A DNA stretch of 64,000 nucleotides from Odobenus rosmarus divergens (lineage: Eukaryota > Chordata > Mammalia > Carnivora > Odobenidae). Under the pieces are notes generated by a model. It saw only the letters and a list, made by a program, of their open reading frames with translations. It had not been told where the DNA came from and did not search any database. Shown one piece after another: positions 47,105 through 58,727 of this stretch. The translations under genes and the position numbers were made by a program. Every line of letters starts with the position of its first letter. Position 1 is the first letter of the stretch. The stretch is taken from positions 2,552,656 to 2,616,655 of the forward strand of contig NW_004450585.1 of the NCBI RefSeq assembly GCF_000321225.1, written 5' to 3'.

Positions 47105-48485
47105 TGAGCTCTAGAACAGTGTATAGATCTCAAAAGTGTGTTTCATAGACCTCTCGGGGTTACTGATACCTTTCCAGGAATTTTACAAGCTCAAAAGTGT
47201 ATTGACATTTGCACAAATAGTGCAGAAACTTAGCACAAATCAATACGATGGCCCAAGATTATATTGGTGGTCATTATCATTTTCGCTGCCGTGCAATCAC
47301 AGAAAAAAAAAAAAAGAATCCAGTTTCATTTAAGAATATCCTTAATGAAGTAGTAAAATTATTAATTTTACTGAATTTTGACCCTTAAGTACATCCTTTA
47401 ACGCCCTGTGAATGACAATGGGAAGTGTACTTAAAGCATGTCTGCTGCATATAAAGCAAGGTGACTGTCTATAAATAAACAGCACTTGTTTGGTAATTTG
47501 AGTTACAAGCTGACCTGACTGCTTTTATCTTGAAAGAAAAACTAACATAAAGTATGGTTATTCAGACTTTGGTATTTGGCAGACATTTTCTCAGAAATGT
47601 ATGAAATGAGTATCACTTCAAAAAAAAAAAAAACTGACAGTGTTTGTTGCTAATGACATAATTTGAGCTTTTAAGAAAATTAGAATTTTGGAAAACTTGT
47701 ATTTGCCATTATGAGCTTGAGAGCGTCATGATACTTAAAGACTTTCCTGATGACACTGGTGGTAGTATTAACAAATAGAACTTTTTTTAATGAATAATGA
47801 AATGTGTCCACATTGGGAAGTTTTATAACTCAGTGAGCCAGAATTTTCCAGATAACCAAAGGGGCTTTTTAAAAGCATGCATGGGTATTTAACAATCATT
47901 CAAAGAGCAAAATAGATCAGTGGCTTTTAATGTAGCAGAGTACAGAATATTCGTTGACATGGTTCTGAATTCCATAATACAGTTAACCTTTAAGAAATAC
48001 CACTTGTCAAGTTTTGGTGTAATATCAGAGAGGAATTCCCTGAAAGGGGATATCAGAGGAATTATCTGAAAAATCTACTAAAATACTTCTTTCTCTTCCG
48101 GTTACATATATGTGTGAGATTGAATTGTTTTCATCTGCAACATATTGCAGCAGATTTTATGCAGAAACAGATATGAGAATCTAGCTGTCTTCTATTCAGC
48201 CAGACATTAAAGAGATTTGCAAAAATGTAAAAATTATCACTAATTTTTTTTTGTTTTGGAAAATAAAGCTGTTTTCTGTAAAAAGATTTTACTCTGTTAA
48301 CATATATTATATATAATGCTTATTATTTTTAAATGAGCTAATAAATAATTTAAGTGTTCTCTTTTCATTTTATATGGTAAATATGAATAGATATAACCCA
48401 AATAATAATAAGCACCTTAAGATCCTCAGCTTTTACGTGGATAAAAGGGAACTGAGAAGTTTGAGAACTTCTGGTCTAGGAAAAG
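47105..48485 (+). mobile_element. hAT-superfamily transposase relic
   Basis: About 1.4 kb are collinear with a mammalian hAT transposon. It starts with a TIR-like 'cagtgtatagatctcaaaagtgtg', continues 'ttagcacaaatcaatacgatggcc', 'ccagtttcatttaagaatatccttaatgaag', 'attcagactttggtatttggcagacattttctcag' and 'ttgagttttggtgtaatatcagag'-type text, and ends 'aagtttgagaacttctgg'. The 3' part translates in broken frames to the hAT C-terminal dimerisation region: a FWC.I.EE.P core, then IKPDIKEICKN-like text. Stops and frameshifts are frequent. It sits in the intron between exons d and e; the exact subfamily is undetermined. Confidence 0.8.
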
Positions 48486-48529
48486 AAATGTAGAGAACCA
48501 AGGGCAGAAAGCTAAATCGAAAAAAAGAT

Positions 48530-49440
48530 TCATCAAGTCTATCTTTTGTTGCTATTTTCATCATCCACCTCATAGTCATTCCAGGTCATAGATTCCTTAT
48601 CTTTTCCTCCATTCTACATTTTATTATCAACATGACTAACTTTAATATCACCTTGAATAACTTATCCTAATCCCTCATTTCAAAGCTCCTCCACAAGTCT
48701 TCTGGTGATCTTCACTCCTGCTCTACTTCATTGACCCACTCCCATGACTAAACCTAAATGAACCTATGGCGCCACGTGGATTATCTGAGAGCTCTTTGAC
48801 TATCACCATCTGTGCCTCCAGTTCTCCAAGTGACCTCACATGACCTTCCACTTCCTTTCTTCCAAGTGCGACATCCTTTCAAGGTCTTACTTCTTCCCTT
48901 CCCTTACTTCTTCTCTCCACCGTAATTAGACCCCTTAGGGGGCCTCACTGCAGCTCTACTCTTACCATCATCCCTCCGGTCTTCCATCTTGGTTCTTTTG
49001 GTTCTGCCTACAAACCTTCAACCTTGGATTGGTGCCACCACTTGCTTTTCTCTTCTTTGTCTTATCTGCTGAGAGCTGCAGGAGCAAAATCACATAACTA
49101 TGTATATTGGTACTATTATGTCCAATTTAGGTCATTGAAATCCACTGTAAGTCAGTCCCCAGTAATGAATGGTTTGAAAACTTTGCTTCTCTTCTGAAAC
49201 CTCCCAACCCATCTCTAGCCAGTCTGCTCTTGATTCTTTTTGTGACTGCTTACCTCTTGCTTATTCTCACTTTTCCTCAACTTATTCTTTCTTTTATTTC
49301 CTTTGTTCTTCCCATTTTACCTTCTCTCACTGCCTCACCTCACATTTCTCCCTACCACCCAATTTTCTCACCATTTTGCCATCTGTGCCCATTGCACCTC
49401 ATCATTTTTCCTCTGAGAAAGTTAAGCTAGAATCTAATTA
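48530..49440. other. Pyrimidine-rich ancient sequence, unassigned
   Basis: This CT-rich stretch (for example 'ctcttaccatcatccctccggtcttccatcttgg') has the look of a very old interspersed repeat, but I cannot name the family. The 66-codon open frame at 49230-49430 is composition-driven. Confidence 0.35.
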
Positions 49441-49864
49441 ACGGCTTATAAAGAAAATTCTGGGGGAAAAAATCAGTTCATATCACAGAACTGAACATCA
49501 TAGAGGTCTTTCATGTAAGAATTTGGTAACCTTGCTTGTAGGTTTTCCTTATAGGAATTTGGGAATTGTAATTGCCAGTTGTATACTAGGATATTGGGAA
49601 GGCTTGACATGATTTGATAAAACTTCTTATATTGGTTCCATTGATTTTTTTATTCTTTTAACCTTTTATTTTAATTACGAAAGGCAAGACTGAATTCTTT
49701 CCACTGGCATTTTTTAATTGCTGTGAACGTTTATTGGAAAGGTAAGGATGTACACTTAAGAATGTAAGGGGTGTGTGTGGGGAGAGAAATTTTCTTTATT
49801 TCTCAAAGTCAGTATTGTGTAAAACTTGGAAATCTAAATCATGTTTTTCCTTTTTTTTTAATAG

Positions 49865-50024
49865 GCTGTTGGTATTACTTACGGGAATCTGCAGAACCTT
49901 TCTGATAAATCTGCCATGGTCACAAAGTCCTTAGAATACCTTGGTGAAATATTAAAATATATAAAACCTTACTTGGGAAAAAAAATTTCCAGTGCAGGGC
50001 TGCAACTGACTTATAGGATAATGG
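49865..50024 (+). CDS. MMS22L: MMS22L exon e
   Basis: A long T tract followed by AATAG gives the acceptor; the donor is GTATGT. The exon begins in phase 0 with AVGITYGNLQNLSDKSAMVT and continues KSLEYLGEILKYIKPYLGKK, then SSAGLQLTYRIM, ending with a G that opens a Gly codon. It matches human MMS22L closely by memory. The frame stays open without stops across 53 codons. Confidence 0.95.
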
Positions 50025-52140
50025 GTATGTACTTCTGACATTATTAAAACTTCCTTTGGTTGAACCTGTAGTATCATGATAGATAGGAATATACTAATAC
50101 ACTGGCTAAATCACTGTTCTCCATACAATCATAAGAATAATTTGAAAGACAATGATTTAGCTCACAGTAATTCATATTGGCTTTCTACTAGTGTATCCTG
50201 TCTTGCCCCACCTCCTTTCAGAACTCTTCTTGTTATGCTTGTGTTAATATTAATTATGACCAAAACAAAATATCCTGATACCAATTTGCTGTCAGTAGTC
50301 TGTTGTGAATCACTCACATTGTGAATACCTGGATAATTAAAATGGATTTTTTTTTTAAATGCTTATCTGTGCTTTGTTAGAATTTAAAATATCAGGAAAC
50401 CATCACTCCCTTCTATTTTTCTGGTCTGCTCTGTATGAAGGAGGTCAGGAAAAAATTTATTACAGCACTAGAGATATTTATGCTTCAAATCTTGCTTCTC
50501 ACAATACTATGTTTTCTCCTTTCAGAAAAGAAATCTTTTTCTGTGCTTGTGCTATAACAACACAGTTCATCCTTGAGGAAGTCAGTAATTTGAATACCTT
50601 TGTTCACTAAAGCCATGTTACTAACGAAAAATAGGAACTGGATAAAGGGAAATGAGAAGTATTTCCTTAGAAGTTTTTATATAGAATTTAAGGGGGGGGT
50701 TGTGTTTTTTTTTTTTTTTAGTTGGGGTTTTTTTGGGGTTTTTTTGTTTGTTTGTTTTGGTTTTGTTTTTTAATTTATCTGTGGCCTAAACCTTATATCT
50801 GCTCCCTTTGATCTTGTGAACATAAGAATAAACCTGATTTGGGCTGTCTGAAACCTTTTATCTTTGTTGTGAAAGATAAAGGAGAATGCAAAAATGTGTA
50901 AATATGGATGATGTGGAATGTAGTGAAAGCTATAGTAGCAATAAAAGCATCTTAATTTTAGGGAAAAACATACGTGATAATTTATTATAAATTTAACATA
51001 GTAAGATGTAGATGAATAAGTATTTCGGCATTGAGGCTTATAATTTATTAGTTTCTGTTAGATTTTTGCCAAGCTAAATGTATGATTTCAGGATATATCT
51101 TTATTTTATAAAATATATGATAGTCATAACTCCAAAATCATATTCAGATTGGTGATATGTAGACCCAGGATAAAATTCTCTTTATGAAGATTGAGGACCT
51201 TCTTTGTTTTGTTACGTGGTTGAGTTTTGAGTTCCTGGAAGGTAGATCTGTATTCTTTCCTTTTGTCTAAATCTCAGATACTGGGAATAGAATATACTGG
51301 TACAATGTTCCTCATTTATGCGGTAAAAATTAAGAACAGATAATTTACTGTCTTCTGTATGTAAAAGGCTCAGAACAAAACGGAGGAAGAGCAAGTATAA
51401 ACTTTTGAGGGTTCAGACCTTCTTTAGGTGTATGGGTTGGGGATATCATATTCACTTGAGGGAAAGAATTAACCACAGAAAAACTGTTTTATTTACCTGG
51501 CCAGTTCTTAACTGGGGATACCTCTGTTGTCTCCTTACAAGAGTGCTAGTGAAAGGTGCAAACTATTCATAAAGTCACACTTAAGATTAAGGCTTCTGGG
51601 GTCTTAATTGTAACTCAGTAATTTCTGAGAAAGGATTGATTCATGAGTAGTATCTTCAACTTTCCTCCTCTTTATATCATTTTTTGTGGTTTTTCTATTT
51701 ATATCTCTTATTTTTCCATCCCATGTTTTTCTGTTGGTCATTCTCTCTTCAATCATTTTTCCTTTGTCTTTGTAATTGAAATTCTACCCATGACCCTCAG
51801 TGCCCAACCCAAATATTCCACACTCCCAGGTAGACTTGGTCTCCTTGATTATGCTTCATCTGTCCATCTCTTATGACATTTTTCATAGCTTGCCAGCTTT
51901 TATAATTATTTGTGTACTTGGCACGCCCCTACTAAATTTTAAACTCACTCATGATAGTGGCCATATCTTTTGAACTGCCTATTCCTGTTGTCATGTTGTA
52001 TTTTGAACAAATAAAAATGTTTCCTGAGTTAGATATTCAGCCTGCATTGGGAACTGGGGATACATCAGTTGAAGAGCTTCACCAATGTGGAAGATGTCAT
52101 ATACTAAATAAATGTTTCTGGAATGTAATGATTTTATAAA
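50025..52140. other. MMS22L intron e-f, left part
   Basis: No exon was seen. A G/T-only tract lies near 50690-50775. A diverged L2-like stretch (about 51650-51960) includes 'ctcactcatgatagtggccatatc', and an antisense L2-like patch ends near 52110. The rest is unassigned. Confidence 0.45.
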
Positions 52141-52165
52141 CCTAGCTAATAGTACATAATGTATC

Positions 52166-52365
52166 GGGGCACCTGGGTGGCTCAGTCATTAAGCGTCTGC
52201 CTTCGGCTCAGGTCATGGTCCCAGGGTCCTGGGATCCAGCCCCGCATCAGGCTCCCTGCTCCGCGGGAAGCCTGCTTCTCCCTCTCCCGCTCCCCCTGCT
52301 TGTGTTCCCTCTCTCGCTGTGTCTCTCTCTGTCAAATAAATAAATAAAATCTTTAAAAAAAAAAA
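52166..52365 (+). repeat. CanSINE, very young (perfect 17-bp duplication)
   Basis: Head ggggcacctgggtggctcag to an A12 tail. The target atagtacataatgtatc is duplicated exactly at 52149-52165 and 52366-52382, which makes this one of the youngest insertions in the window. Confidence 0.97.
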
Positions 52366-52705
52366 ATAGTACATAATGTATCTTTTAACATTCCTAAATG
52401 AGCAAAGTTACTTTCTAACTATAAATACATTTTTAAAAGCCTATTGTAATGATCCCAATCCTCCTCTTTTTCTTTTTAAGGCATAGAACAGAAAATAAGT
52501 AAACACATGAGAACTCTTATAGTACAGTTCTCTTCCAGTTGTACAAGTATGTTCCCCACAATTTTCTATATTTTCAGCATCATCAGTTACATAAGCAATT
52601 TCTTTGTAGCCAGGAAAAAGATGGTTTTTTTAGAAAGCTATACTATGTATTTAAACCTCTCTCAAAGTTTTTTACTTAAAAAATTTCTTTCTCTTTGCAT
52701 TTTTT

Positions 52706-52888
52706 TAAAGATTTGTTTATTTATTTATTTATTTGAGAGAGAGCACAAGCAGGTGGAGGGACAGAGGGAGAGGGAGAAGCAGACTCCCTGCTGAGCAGAG
52801 AGCTCAATGTGGGGCTTGATCCCAGGACCCTAGGATCATGACCTGAGCTGCAGGCAGACGCCCAACCAACTGAGCCACCTAGGCGCCC
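52706..52888 (-). repeat. CanSINE, antisense
   Basis: From ttaaagatttgtttatttatt to ctgagccacctaggcgcccc. The target ctctttgcattttt recurs as gtctttgcgttttt after it. Open frames across it on both strands are repeat-derived. Confidence 0.95.
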
Positions 52889-52958
52889 CTGTCTTTGCGT
52901 TTTTAATACCACACACTTAAATGTTCTTCATTGAAACTTAAAAAACTAGGGTTCTGGA

Positions 52959-53193
52959 ATCACCTGGGTGGCTCAGTCAGTTGAGCATCTGACTCTTAAT
53001 TTCAGTTCAGGTCATGATCTCAGGGTCTTGGGATCGAGCCCCACGTCAGGCTCCACACTCAGCAAGGAGTCTGCTTGAGATTCTCTCTCTCCATCTGCCC
53101 CCTCACCCTGTGCTTGCACACATGCTCACACTATCTCCTTCTCTCTTTCTCTCTCTCTCCCCCTCCCCCTCTCAAATCTTTAAAAAAAAAAAA
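52959..53193 (+). repeat. CanSINE with expanded CT-rich domain
   Basis: The head atcacctgggtggctcag lacks the first G-rich bases. The CT-rich part is unusually long (ctctctttctctctctctccccctccccctctc). It is flanked by actagggttctgga and atcagggttctgat. Confidence 0.93.
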
Positions 53194-54706
53194 ATCAGGG
53201 TTCTGATTTGGCAGTGAAACAAATGGATTGCCTCTGCCTTCTATGAACTCCTAAAACTTTAAGATCTTCAGAAGTGTTGTAACCATTGCAAAAGATGAAA
53301 TACAAGGGTAGATAATAGCATTTTTGGTTGGAAGGCCCTTGCTCTTTATAAGTCCATTCCTGTGTGACACCTAAGACTGATATGAATCATTTCAAATGTC
53401 AGTGGTGATGGCAGTTCCCTTTACGGGTTCATTAATGTTAGTTAGGATGTGAGTTCTTCTTACATTGCTGTCATTCACCAGTTTTCCACCTACTGGAAAA
53501 ATGAGGAGCAAGCCACCGTTATTTAAAATAATGCCAAGTGAGCATTGTGTTTCTTTATGATTGATTATTGTATTTCCTTTTACAACAGAAGATTAATGTT
53601 GCTGTTTGTTGTTCTTAGAAGTGATTATTGGTTGGGCTTTTTCTTTTAACATCAGTATACTCTTCTATAAGCATATTTTTGTTTTCCTTCAGAGCTTGAA
53701 TTTTAAACTTTTTGTTCTATGGAAATGGCTTTGAATTTTATCATCTCTTCTCCATTCTAAGGTGGAATAAAATACAAAAGTTCATGCAGTACATGTACCA
53801 CTGTGCCATTTGGGCAAGTGCTTAATGATCTCCTTTTAAATTCGTTGTTTCAATAAAGAAGACCTCAGTTGCAGAAATAGACTCTAATGGGAACAGGGTA
53901 TCTGCTCTTAATTACTTTACTAAACAAAGGGTGCTCATTTTTAGCTCCACTCTCTTCAAATATAGCAACTGACTCCCAACATGAAGGAAAACATAATATA
54001 TTTCATGTAGTGAAGATGTCTGCTTCTCTTCTTTCAGGATCAAAATTGATACTCACTGTGTATATTAAACAAATGAAAGTTACAAAAAATGAAATGCAGA
54101 GAGGTTAAGTGATTGCTTCAAGGTTACAGTTAATCCTTTTTTCCTACTTTAAATTAAATTTCATATCTTTTTGTGTTGCAAACTGGGTTGAAACAGCCTA
54201 TAAAATTTTATATAAGATAAAGGTATCAAAAAAGTAAATGTGGAGTAGTAGCTTGCTGAAGCCCAGGAAGAGTGAGCACACACATAAAAGCATAATGCAT
54301 GGTCTTCTAGAGTTCTTAAAATTGGCTTATAAATTCGCCTCTGAGTTTCCTAGCAGCCAAAGCAAGAAGAGAGATCTGATTAATTATGACATGTGATCAG
54401 TATTGTGATCACATTATGTGATATTCACGTAATGTATAGCCAAATCACATGGTACGTTTGAGCGTATATGTATTAAATGCCAATTGCTTAGGAAATGTAC
54501 GTTTTTCTTAGCCCACAATTCTGAGAGAAATTTGTCTCTTTAGTGAAATATATGACGTGACATCAGTCTTTTGACTTCTACTACGTGTTTCTCTCTATTG
54601 CCTACTTTAACTTGGTCCTGTGTGCTTTAAATATAAATTTTATGGTGGAATGGCAAAACTTTCTGCTTAGAAGGTAACCATACCTGCTGTTACTCCTCTT
54701 TGTCAG

Positions 54707-54876
54707 GAATTCTTGTTAAATCATGGGCACAGATCTTTGCCACCTCAAAAGCGCAAAAACTCCTCTTCCGGATCATTGATTGTTTACTGCTGCCACACAC
54801 TGTGCTACAGCCAGAGAGAGAGCTGCCTGCACCTATGCTGACTGCAATCCAAAAGAGTCTTCCTTTGTATCTCCAG
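54707..54876 (+). CDS. MMS22L: MMS22L exon f
   Basis: The acceptor is TTTGTCAG and the donor is GTATAG. Two bases complete the split Gly codon, then ILVKSWAQIFATSKAQKLLF, RIIDCLLLPHTVLQPERELP and APMLTAIQKSLPLYLQ follow, ending in phase 0. This is one of the most conserved parts of the MMS22L C-terminal domain and the easiest exon here to recognise. An in-frame stop appears immediately inside the intron, as expected. Confidence 0.96.
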
Positions 54877-55039
54877 GTATAGTGAGTGTGGCTGCTTGCA
54901 AGTGTAAAAGAAAAAAATGAAACTTTGCCTTAAAACAGTATCCTAACTGCAGATTTGAAAACCATCCATTGTCATCTCAATGTTATGTGTGTACATGTGG
55001 CACTTCTGTTGAACAAGTTTTAAATTCCTCTTGTGTTTG

Positions 55040-56300
55040 GCCGTGAAAACAAAGATGGAAGAGGCACAGTCTCCCAAGAAGCAATTAAAGTTGAGACAGG
55101 AGGCTGACTAGCATAGACAAAGTAGTGTGCTCCCTGTTTGCCTTAGAGGCCTCAGCTGTCTGCCAGGCAGACAGCGATGACGAGATGGGAGAGAAGATAC
55201 CATAAAGGAGATGAGTTGTAAAGGAGCAGAGTGGGTAAGAGTTGAAGGACCAGTCCTGTCAGAAGGAACAGCAGGTAAAAGGAATGAGCTTTAAGAAGGT
55301 ATGACACGCTGGGGAAGAGCAAAGAATTCTATTGTGGTTGGACATTCATCTAGAAGGTTCCATGTGCCACACTAGGAAATCTGCACTTGTTCTTTTACAT
55401 GGGGATTTGAATGCATTGTTGATGGATTTTTGATGAATTTTGAATAGGGGAGTGGGAGTGACATATCCTATTTACATGTTAGAAAGGTGATGCTGGCCAG
55501 GTGATAGACATTGGGGAGGGTATGTGCTATGTTGAACACTGTGAATTGTGTAAGACTGTTGAATCACAGACCTGTGCCTCTGAAACAAATAATACATTAT
55601 ATGTTAAAAAAAAAAATAGAGAAGATAGTAGGAAGGGAAAAATGAAGGGGGAATCGGAGGGGGAGACGAACCATGAGAGACTATGGACTCTGAGAAACAA
55701 ACAGGGTTCTAGAGGGGAGGGCGTGGGGGATGGGTTAGCCTGGTGATGGGTATTAAAGAGGGCATGTACTGAATGGAGCACTCGGTGTTATATGCAAACA
55801 ATGAATCATGGAACACTACATCAAAAACTAATGATGTAATGTATGGTGATTAACATAACAATAAAAATTAAAAAAGGAAAGGTGATGCTGGTGGCAACAT
55901 CTAAGATGGTTGGTGTGGGCGTTACATTGGAGACTTGGAAGGCAGTGAATAGTTCATTATCTGAAGGTTTTGAACGAAGCCAGTGGGTATAGAACTCGCA
56001 CAGCAGACTGCAGAAACATTTAGGAGGTCTGATTAAAAATACTTGCTGAGTGAATGCTGTGGAGAAACAGAAAGAAATGGAATACTTCCTAGATTCCAGA
56101 GTGGCTGCTTATGTAGATCGTAGTGTTGCTAACATGGGCAATTCTGGAGATGTGGGGATACAGGTAATAATTGATTTCTGAACAGCTTTCGTTTGAGGTG
56201 CTGTGCAGTATCTAGGTAGGCACTTGGAAATATTGATCTGTCATTCAGGGGAAAGCACAGACTTGGAAGCTTTGTTATTCATTGGTGTCTCATACTGAAG
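55040..56300 (-). repeat. L2-like antisense sequence, split by an L1 insertion (probable)
   Basis: The + strand is purine-rich with 'aaggaatgagctttaag', 'gatttgaatgcattgttgatgg', 'aggggagtgggagtgacat' and, after the L1, 'ggtgatgctggtggcaacatctaagatgg', similar to the L2 complement at 38.9 kb ('gagcagaggagtgaggagc...'). A young L1 fragment sits inside it. Confidence 0.55.
55497..55876 (+). mobile_element. Carnivore L1, 5'-truncated 3' end with perfect target duplication
   Basis: The sequence covers 'gggtattaaagagggcatgtactgaatggagcactcggtgttatatgcaaac' to 'aatgatgtaatgtatggtgattaacataacaataaaaattaaaaa', the 3' UTR of young carnivore L1. A perfect 15-bp repeat, gaaaggtgatgctgg, lies at 55482-55496 and 55877-55891. 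At its left end it reads 'gacattggggagggtatgtgctatg...tgtgcctctgaaacaaataatac', then an internal A tract near 55603, then a second similar unit. The two halves look related, so the insert may combine two L1 3' segments. It is not coding. Confidence 0.9.
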
Positions 56301-56627
56301 GTAAGTGCTTCTTAATTTGGGGTTCAACAAGGGAAACTTGAGGAAGAAAGGGAGAACAGAATGTGACTAGGTAATTAGCAGTCTTTTCCACAGGTGGATT
56401 TTTTTAAACAGATTTTTACAGTTTCTAAGAAATTTTAAGTTGGCTTTTTAATTTTGTATTGGTAATAACATAACATAATAAAGTTTAGTGTGTCTGCTGG
56501 CAGAAAGATAAAGTATTGCCAATCAGGGAATATGGGTGGGAAGGAATCTTGGGCAGCAGGAGAGTCTGAAAAACGTGTTCTCTGTGGCCCTCTTAAGCCA
56601 AAATAGTACAACAAGAATTCATATTAG

Positions 56628-56738
56628 GGGTGCTTGGCTGGCTCAGTCAGTAGAGCATGGGACTCTTGATCTCAAGGTCATGAGTTTAAATCCTATGTTG
56701 GGTGTGGAGGGAGCCTAATTTAAAAAAAAAAAAAAATT
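56628..56738 (+). repeat. Short older CanSINE
   Basis: The head gggtgcttggctggctcagtcagtagagcatgggactcttgatctcaaggtcatgagtttaaatcc is directly followed by a short linker and a long A tract, without the CT-rich domain of the young copies. It therefore resembles an older, tRNA-plus-tail form, like the copy at 4122-4237. Confidence 0.85.
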
Positions 56739-57284
56739 CTTGTAATACTTCATAAGTGGTTAATTGAAAATTTTGGTGAATTTATCCATTTGGCAGACTT
56801 GACTTATAGAGCTATACCTTTCATTTATTAAAGGTACTCAGCTTTCCTCTTCAGAGTTTTCTGAACATATCCATGTATTACTTCATCATCTAATAATGTG
56901 CTTTGTTTTAAACAAAAACATTGAAGAAACTGTTTAGAGAGGTATTCATTGCTTTTTTTTCCAGTTGTTTGATAGTGTCAACAGCTCTATGCTACTTTTA
57001 TTACAAATAATCTTTCATTTACAGCTAAAATGGATACATAAACATTTCTAATTATTTCTCTAGTTGCTAATTGCAAAGGACCAAATTATAAATGAACTTT
57101 TAACACATAATTTGTCATTGTGTTGGTGATTGTATTTTATTAATATGCAGTATTTAGTAACAATGGCAGAAAAAATATTTCTCAGGGTATTGGTTTCATT
57201 ATTTGTAGGTATCAAATACTGTAATCCACATGGAATTATTTTGTTAACTTTGTTAATTTCTATACAAATGGAAGGGATTAAATC

Positions 57285-57440
57285 AACAGAACTCTTAAGT
57301 TCTCTAAACCTCAGTTTCCCCAGCTATGAAATCGGAGATGTGATAATAACCAACTCATTCTTTTGAGAAATTTAAATGAAGTAAGGGATATAAAGCACAT
57401 GGCACAGTGCCTGACACATGAAATCTTAAAATAGTCATTA
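57285..57440 (+). repeat. MIR SINE
   Basis: It reads 'taaacctcagtttccccagctatgaaatcggagatgtgataataacc', 'taaatgaagtaagggatataaagcacatggcacagtgcctgacacatgaaa', a clear MIR 3' half just upstream of exon g. Confidence 0.9.
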
Positions 57441-57934
57441 ATCAGAGTTGTACTCTTCTGTATTTCTCCCCTGTCAATTTTTCTTTGAATTTATCACATT
57501 TCTTACCATGGGAGATTTTTAGTATAAATTCTGTAGTGTCACTCAGATAAATGACCAGTACCTACATAAAAAAACTGACTTAAAAATGTATTTTATTACT
57601 TTGAAATTACACACAAATGTAGTTGATGAGTGTGGTGGTCATGTTCTCTGGGTATGAGAGGAAGAGGGAAGCTTCCTTTGTCTTCTTGCACTTCTCCCCT
57701 GCTTCATTTGTGCACACCCCAAAGGCACACATGTTTGGTTAGATACCACCCCATGGATCTCACCCAAGCTCAGCAACTCCCTGAGCCTCATATTCACATC
57801 GTCTGTTGATGTTGGGCCGTGATTATGGGTGACACATTCTGACATAAATACTAATGCTAGGGACTAAATAAGTTCCTCGATATTTTTTTTTTTAACTTTG
57901 CCTTTTACTATTTCTTTTCTTTTTTCTCCTGTAG

Positions 57935-58146
57935 GGCATGTGTATCGTGTGTGGTCAGTCCCAAAATCCAAATGCCTATTTGAACCAATTACTAGGGAGT
58001 GTTATTGAGCAGTACATTGGGCGGTTTCTTCCATCGTCCCCGCATGTTTCGGGTCTCGGACAACACCCTGTTTTGGTGGCATTGAGAAACTCCGCCGCTG
58101 TTCCACTGATAGCGCCTCTAAAGAAATGCATCATACAAGTCATAAG
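57935..58146 (+). CDS. MMS22L: MMS22L exon g
   Basis: A long pyrimidine tract leads to the acceptor CTCCTGTAG. The exon encodes GMCIVCGQSQNPNAYLNQLL, then SVIEQYIGRFLPSSPHVSG and LGQHPVLVALRNSAAVPLIA, ending LKKCIIQVI with AG left for a split Arg codon. The donor GTACAT is non-consensus after the first three bases. It is the longest exon in the window. The cysteine pair in CIVC is adjacent to, but does not by itself show, a metal site. Confidence 0.95.
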
Positions 58147-58727
58147 GTACATCTAAATATTAAAAACAAGTGGTATTTACAATGTATTAATCTTTATTTA
58201 AAAGTAACAAAGCATCCCAAAGTATTGGCAACCCTTGGGATGCTGGTAGTTTAGAAACTTTCATTTTCCCTGAGAAACATTGTCTCTAAGAATTTACTAA
58301 AATGACTTTTGCTCATGGCAGCCTGAGTCAATGCTCTTTAAATTGTTTTCTCTACATAGTTATTATTTTCCTTATACATGTCCTAAAGATACATATTTTC
58401 TTAGTTCTTATCAGATCAACAGTAAGTGTATTTTCTACTATAGAAAACACATTATTTATATTTTTAAAAGAGAACAACTAAGTGAAAAAATGAATGCTAA
58501 TATGAAAAAGGAAGGACTAAGAAGTCCTGTTTTGTTGGTCTCCTCTCTGTCTTAATAACTTTCATTTTATTATTAGATGCATAAATGAAACCCGTTAGGT
58601 TCTCTGTTACCTTTTAATAGCAACAATAGAAGATTCAGTAATAGAAGTTATTTTTTTCTTTGTCTTCATGGAGTATCTGGCTTCATATGAAATTAGTTTT
58701 TAAACTTCAAGATGCTATGGCGATATA

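Noticed and set aside
883..56700. The tRNA-like heads of the CanSINEs as tRNA genes
   Set aside because: They lack a complete cloverleaf with anticodon arm and acceptor pairing, and each is followed by SINE body and A tail.
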